In this document: positions 19,289 to 22,110 of the stretch, one piece after another
How the letters are laid out: every line of letters starts with the position of its first letter
Position numbering within the stretch: position 1 is the stretch's first letter
DNA from: a virus
Direction: 5' to 3' (one strand)
DNA length: 22,110 nucleotides
Virus record (IMG/VR): IMGVR_UViG_3300034073_002715
Span: 1-22,110 of that record
Program-made: the position numbers and the translations under genes
The notes under the pieces: model-generated
Told to the model about the DNA's origin: nothing
The model's database searches: none
The model's input: the letters and a program-made list of their open reading frames with translations, nothing else

Positions 19289-19425
19289 CCATCGTCCTCC
19301 TCGCCTGCGTCACCCTCCTCAACCTGTCCGTCTGGAGGCTCCACCAACGCCTCAACGCACTCGAAGAACACATCAACAACGACTACCTGTTCCGCAACCT
19401 CAACCAACACTGGAGAAACAACTAA
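19285..19425 (+). CDS. small single-pass membrane peptide
   Basis: 46 residues from ATG 19285 (overlap ATGA); the longer frame from 19183 would lie in the HTH gene. A hydrophobic segment (TIVLLACVTLLNLSVW, residues 2-17) precedes a hydrophilic helix (RLHQRLNALEEHINNDYLFR) and ends HWRNN. Likely one membrane helix with a cytoplasmic amphipathic tail. It might be an accessory of the methyltransferase next to it or a membrane-targeting peptide. No family is recognised, and the role is open. Confidence 0.58.
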   Translation: MTIVLLACVTLLNLSVWRLHQRLNALEEHINNDYLFRNLNQHWRNN

Positions 19426-19928
19426 TGAACATCGAACACCTCAACGGCGGCTCCATCCGCCGCACCGACGACCCCGGCGAACCCACCACCGGCAAACCCC
19501 GCATCTCCATCGCCGACGACGAAATCGACATCCTCACCGAAGCCGCCCGCGGACAAATCGTCCTGGAGATCGGCACCGGCCTTGGTGTCTCCACCCGCGC
19601 CATGGCAGTCAGCGCACAAACAGTGATCACCGTCGACCCCGACCCGTGGGTCGCCGAAACGATCGCCCCAACCTTCCCCGACGACGTCCTCCACATCGCC
19701 ACCCTCGACGACATCCCAACCACCGTTGTGTTCACCATGGCCTTCATCGACGGCGACCATTCCACGGAATCCACGAACCGCGACATCCTCGCCGCATGGG
19801 AACGTGTCATGGTCGGAGGTCGTATCTACGTCCACGACGCCAAATACCCCAACGTCGCCGCAGCCCTCACCGGATACGGGTGGAAACACATCCCCACCAC
19901 CCACGGCCTCGCCTACCTCACCGTGTGA
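19425..19928 (+). CDS. class I SAM-dependent methyltransferase-like protein
   Basis: 167 residues, ATG overlapping the previous stop (TAATG). Motif I for S-adenosylmethionine binding is LEIGTGLGVSTRAM (47-60), the acidic end of strand 2 is Asp71 (VITVDPDP), and AFIDGDHS (106-113) with GGRIYVHDAK (121-130) corresponds to the Methyltransf_24 type. The GDH and HD elements are typical of small-molecule or sugar O-methyltransferases. Target is unknown; phage enzymes of this kind sometimes modify cell-surface sugars or nucleotides. No target-recognition domain for DNA methylation (such as DPPY) is seen. The start is supported by stop/start overlap. Confidence 0.78.
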   Translation: MNIEHLNGGSIRRTDDPGEPTTGKPRISIADDEIDILTEAARGQIVLEIGTGLGVSTRAMAVSAQTVITVDPDPWVAETIAPTFPDDVLHIATLDDIPTTVVFTMAFIDGDHSTESTNRDILAAWERVMVGGRIYVHDAKYPNVAAALTGYGWKHIPTTHGLAYLTV

Positions 19929-19933
19929 CCATC

Positions 19934-20143
19934 ATGAACCGCAAGCAAGCGCAGCGTCTACTGGACGAAATTGAGCAAGCACTTTCTGGACAGAAGAAAG
20001 TGACTCGACTGGTCGAACTACTCAACATGGACGTGGAGATTTACGAAACGATGGATGATTTCACCGACGCAGTCACCGTCAGAATGGCAAACCTGCAAGC
20101 CATCGCGCACGGAACAAAGCCGATCAACGACAACACCATCTGA
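19934..20143 (+). CDS. small helical hypothetical protein
   Basis: 69 residues from ATG 19934; GTG 19925, overlapping the methyltransferase stop, is an equal alternative giving 72 residues. A run of helix-forming sequence (KQAQRLLDEIEQALSGQKKV, RLVELLNMDVEIYETMDDFT) fills most of the protein. It ends IAHGTKPINDNTI. Codon use is less GC-biased than in the methyltransferase. No family is recognised. It may be an adaptor or regulator, judged only by size and shape. Confidence 0.55.
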   Translation: MNRKQAQRLLDEIEQALSGQKKVTRLVELLNMDVEIYETMDDFTDAVTVRMANLQAIAHGTKPINDNTI

Positions 20144-20145
20144 CC

Positions 20146-20589
20146 ATGACCATGCCAAAGATCGCGGTGGCGATACCTTGCTGTGGATCGGAAGAGTTGA
20201 TCGCGACGGTTGTTAGGTTCATCAACCGGAACGGCTCCGAAGCTCTCGTCCCGCGCTGCGTCAAATGCGGCAAGACACACCGTGGAAACCCAATCGCCCG
20301 CGAATCAATCCGCAAACTGTTCAGCGACGAACAATTCGCAAACATCCCGCTTATCGGCAACGACTCATGCAGAAACTGTGCCGGATCAGGTTGCGAACGA
20401 TGCAGCGACCCATGCCGAGTGTGCGGCAACCACCAGCGCGTCGAGCTGCACCATTGGTGGCCTCGAGCCATGCAAACCAGAAACACCCACGACGCCTGGG
20501 TTGATCTGACCGACCCATTGTGCCGTCAATGCCACGAGGAATGGCACAACACCATCACCCCGAACCTCATGAGAAAGAACCGCCCGTGA
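20146..20589 (+). CDS. HNH endonuclease-like protein with extra Cys clusters
   Basis: 147 residues from ATG 20146 (ATG 20152 is also possible). An HNH-type beta-beta-alpha-metal core lies at 90-134: C90-x2-C93, HH at 102-103 (VELHHWWPRA), then C126-x2-C129-H130 and H134 (CRQCHEEWH). Upstream are two more cysteine pairs, C38/C41 (RCVKCGK) and C75/C78/C83/C86 (CRNCAGSGCERC), likely zinc-binding. HNH proteins nick or cut DNA, and phage copies sit near terminase or replication genes. This one precedes the primase. The gene is less GC-rich than its flanks. A homing-endonuclease role is not indicated because no intron is visible. Confidence 0.75.
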   Translation: MTMPKIAVAIPCCGSEELIATVVRFINRNGSEALVPRCVKCGKTHRGNPIARESIRKLFSDEQFANIPLIGNDSCRNCAGSGCERCSDPCRVCGNHQRVELHHWWPRAMQTRNTHDAWVDLTDPLCRQCHEEWHNTITPNLMRKNRP

Positions 20590-22110
20590 CCATGCCTGAA
20601 CCCGTCGCACCCACCAACCACCTCGACGCAGCCCTCCAACTCGCCAACTGCAACCTCCGCGTCCTCCCGATCAAACCCGGCGCGAAACACCCCGGCATCC
20701 CCGACTGGCCCAACAAAGCCACCACCAACCCCGACATCATCCACCGCTGGTACACCCAGCTGTACCGCAACCACGGAATCGGCATCGCCACCGGCAACGG
20801 GATCATCGTCCTCGACATCGACACCCACGGCGCAGACGGCTACACCACCCTCAACCAACTCACCACCAAACACGGCCCGCTGCCTGACACCGTCACCTGC
20901 AACACCGGCTCCGGCGGACAACACATCTACCTCCGCACCAACCTCCAAATCCGCAACAACGCCGGCACCAAACTCGGCCCCGGCATCGACCTCCGCGGCG
21001 ACGGCGGACAAGTCCTCGCCCCACCCACCCTCCACCCCACCACACACCGCCCCTACACCTGGGCCACCGGACGCGCACCCTGGCAACACCACATCGCCCC
21101 CGCACCCCACTGGCTCGAAACCCTCCTCAACCCCCCACCACCCGTCGCCACCTACCCCGCACCACCCCCCACCCGCGACCCCTTCCTCGCACCCACCGAC
21201 TCACCCGCCGACCGATACAACACCGAAACCACCTGGGCGCAGCTCCTCACCGCCGACGGCTGGACCGCCACCCACACCGACCGCGACGGCGTCACCCACT
21301 GGACCCGACCCGGCAAACACCCCAACGAAGGCACCAGCGCAACCACCGGCCACAACGGCAAAGACTTCCTCCACGTTTTCACCACCTCGATCCCGTGGCT
21401 CCCCGAAGGGAACTACACCCGGTTCGCCTACACCGCCCACCGCAACCACGGAGGCGACTACCGGGCACTCACAGCCTCTCTCCGCCTCCCAAACCTCACC
21501 CCCGCACCCACACCCCACATCCCCACCCAACCCCCCTCAGAAGCCCTCCAGACAGCGCAGGAACCCACCCCAGACGACCCCGACACCACCTCCACCTGGA
21601 CCCCCATCGACCTCACCCCCTACTTCACCGGCACCCACGAACCCCTCCAACCCACCATCCTCCAACGCACCGACGGAACCCACCTCCTCTACCCCGGACG
21701 ACTCAACATGATCTTCGGCGAATCCGCCTCCGGAAAAACATGGATCGCCCTCACCGCAGCCACCCAACAACTCAACACCGGCCACCACATCGCCTACATC
21801 GACCTCGAAGATCACCCCCAAACCATCACCGAACGCCTCACCGCACTCGGCACCAAACCCCACCAAGCCCACCAAATCCACTACATCCGCCCCGAAACCC
21901 GAAACCCCGACGAAGCCCACCACCACATCACCCAACTCATCCACACCCACAACCCAACCCTCCTCATCCTCGACAGCTACGGAGAAGCCCTCGCCCTCTT
22001 CGGCATCGACCAAAACGACGACAACGGCGTCGCCCACTTCACCCAAAACATCCTCCGCCCCTGGACCCGCCAAGGCCCCGCCATCCTCATCCTCGACCAC
22101 ATCCCCAAAA
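20586..22110 (+). CDS. Prim-Pol primase-polymerase with RecA-like ATPase domain (3' end beyond window)
   Basis: At least 508 residues from GTG 20586 (or ATG 20592), still open at the window end. The N-terminal archaeo-eukaryotic primase domain shows DID at 77-79 (metal ligands Asp77, Asp79), GSGGQH at 108-113 (His113) and GIDLRGDGGQVLAPPT from 133. A long Pro/Thr/His-rich linker (about 180-350) follows. The second domain has Walker A GESASGKT at 378-385 and Walker B LLILDS near 459-464, as in RepA-type replicative helicases. It would make primers and unwind DNA at the phage origin. Codons end almost always in C, so the + strand is extremely C-rich and G-poor here. Confidence 0.9.
   Translation, partial: MTMPEPVAPTNHLDAALQLANCNLRVLPIKPGAKHPGIPDWPNKATTNPDIIHRWYTQLYRNHGIGIATGNGIIVLDIDTHGADGYTTLNQLTTKHGPLPDTVTCNTGSGGQHIYLRTNLQIRNNAGTKLGPGIDLRGDGGQVLAPPTLHPTTHRPYTWATGRAPWQHHIAPAPHWLETLLNPPPPVATYPAPPPTRDPFLAPTDSPADRYNTETTWAQLLTADGWTATHTDRDGVTHWTRPGKHPNEGTSATTGHNGKDFLHVFTTSIPWLPEGNYTRFAYTAHRNHGGDYRALTASLRLPNLTPAPTPHIPTQPPSEALQTAQEPTPDDPDTTSTWTPIDLTPYFTGTHEPLQPTILQRTDGTHLLYPGRLNMIFGESASGKTWIALTAATQQLNTGHHIAYIDLEDHPQTITERLTALGTKPHQAHQIHYIRPETRNPDEAHHHITQLIHTHNPTLLILDSYGEALALFGIDQNDDNGVAHFTQNILRPWTRQGPAILILDHIPK

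Noticed and set aside
20526-22100. Several minus-strand frames opposite the primase with Gly/Val/Asp-rich translations
   Set aside because: Almost all primase codons end in C, which removes stops from the opposite strand. The products are low-complexity and overlap the conserved Prim-Pol and Walker motifs on the + strand.
1-22110. CRISPR array, insertion sequence, integrase or attachment site
   Set aside because: No short regularly spaced repeats, terminal inverted repeats, transposase or recombinase motifs were seen. The only tandem repeats are in-frame within the fibre gene.

Overview
The window reads as one contiguous, single-strand stretch of a tailed bacteriophage (siphovirus) genome or a very similar prophage. 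No integrase, transposase, canonical tRNA, rRNA or CRISPR array is visible. The host is most likely a GC-rich actinobacterium. Supporting signs are a WhiB-family iron-sulphur regulator (14357-14662), a family known only from Actinobacteria and their phages; an Rpf-like (resuscitation-promoting-factor) muralytic protein (12566-13219); many GTG starts; and a 9-mer identical to the actinobacterial DnaA box (10071-10079). The genus cannot be told from the sequence alone.

Layout. 1-1108: end of the head/connector region (gp6-like connector, tail terminator). 1163-5607: tail module in classical order: tail tube, tail assembly chaperone with a programmed -1 frameshift (slippery heptamer CCCTTTC at 1830-1836), a basic tail protein, tape measure, hub-like minor tail proteins. 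5612-6466: lysis module (two small holin-candidate proteins and a VanY-type M15 endolysin). 6476-10048: adsorption apparatus (a baseplate-like protein, a tail fibre with four 216-bp repeats, a small structural protein, a LamG-like lectin, a small hypothetical). 10099-12538: HTH-like protein, metallophosphoesterase, small hypotheticals, a DUF6378-like protein. 12566-13219: secreted Rpf-like protein. 13250-14662: promoter plus operator-like dyad, then small genes ending in WhiB. 14659-16946: recombination/replication block (Holliday-junction-resolvase-like nuclease, RecB/Cas4-like nuclease, SSB-like protein). 16947-17090: the longest non-coding gap, carrying a candidate structured regulatory RNA. 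17091-20589: small Cys-rich, membrane and coiled-coil proteins, a methyltransferase and an HNH protein. 20586-end: a Prim-Pol plus RecA-like ATPase replicase that runs off the window.

Genes are packed with stop/start overlaps (TAATG, TGATG, TAGTG, ATGA, GTGA), so translation is probably coupled over long runs. The few gaps therefore stand out, and four of them (10049, 12529, 13222 and 16947) hold hairpins or dyads, three of which touch a Shine-Dalgarno sequence. The strongest candidate for something undescribed is at 16995-17090. There a CCCCTCC segment can pair either with an upstream GGAGGGG or with an identical GGAGGGG that is the Shine-Dalgarno of a 46-residue ORF. The second pairing closes a tRNA-like three-way junction that ends in CCA.

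Base composition also changes along the window although every gene is on the + strand. The tail genes are G/T-rich (Leu mostly TTG), while the right half is strongly C/A-rich (Leu mostly CTC). The switch falls inside the repeated tail-fibre gene.
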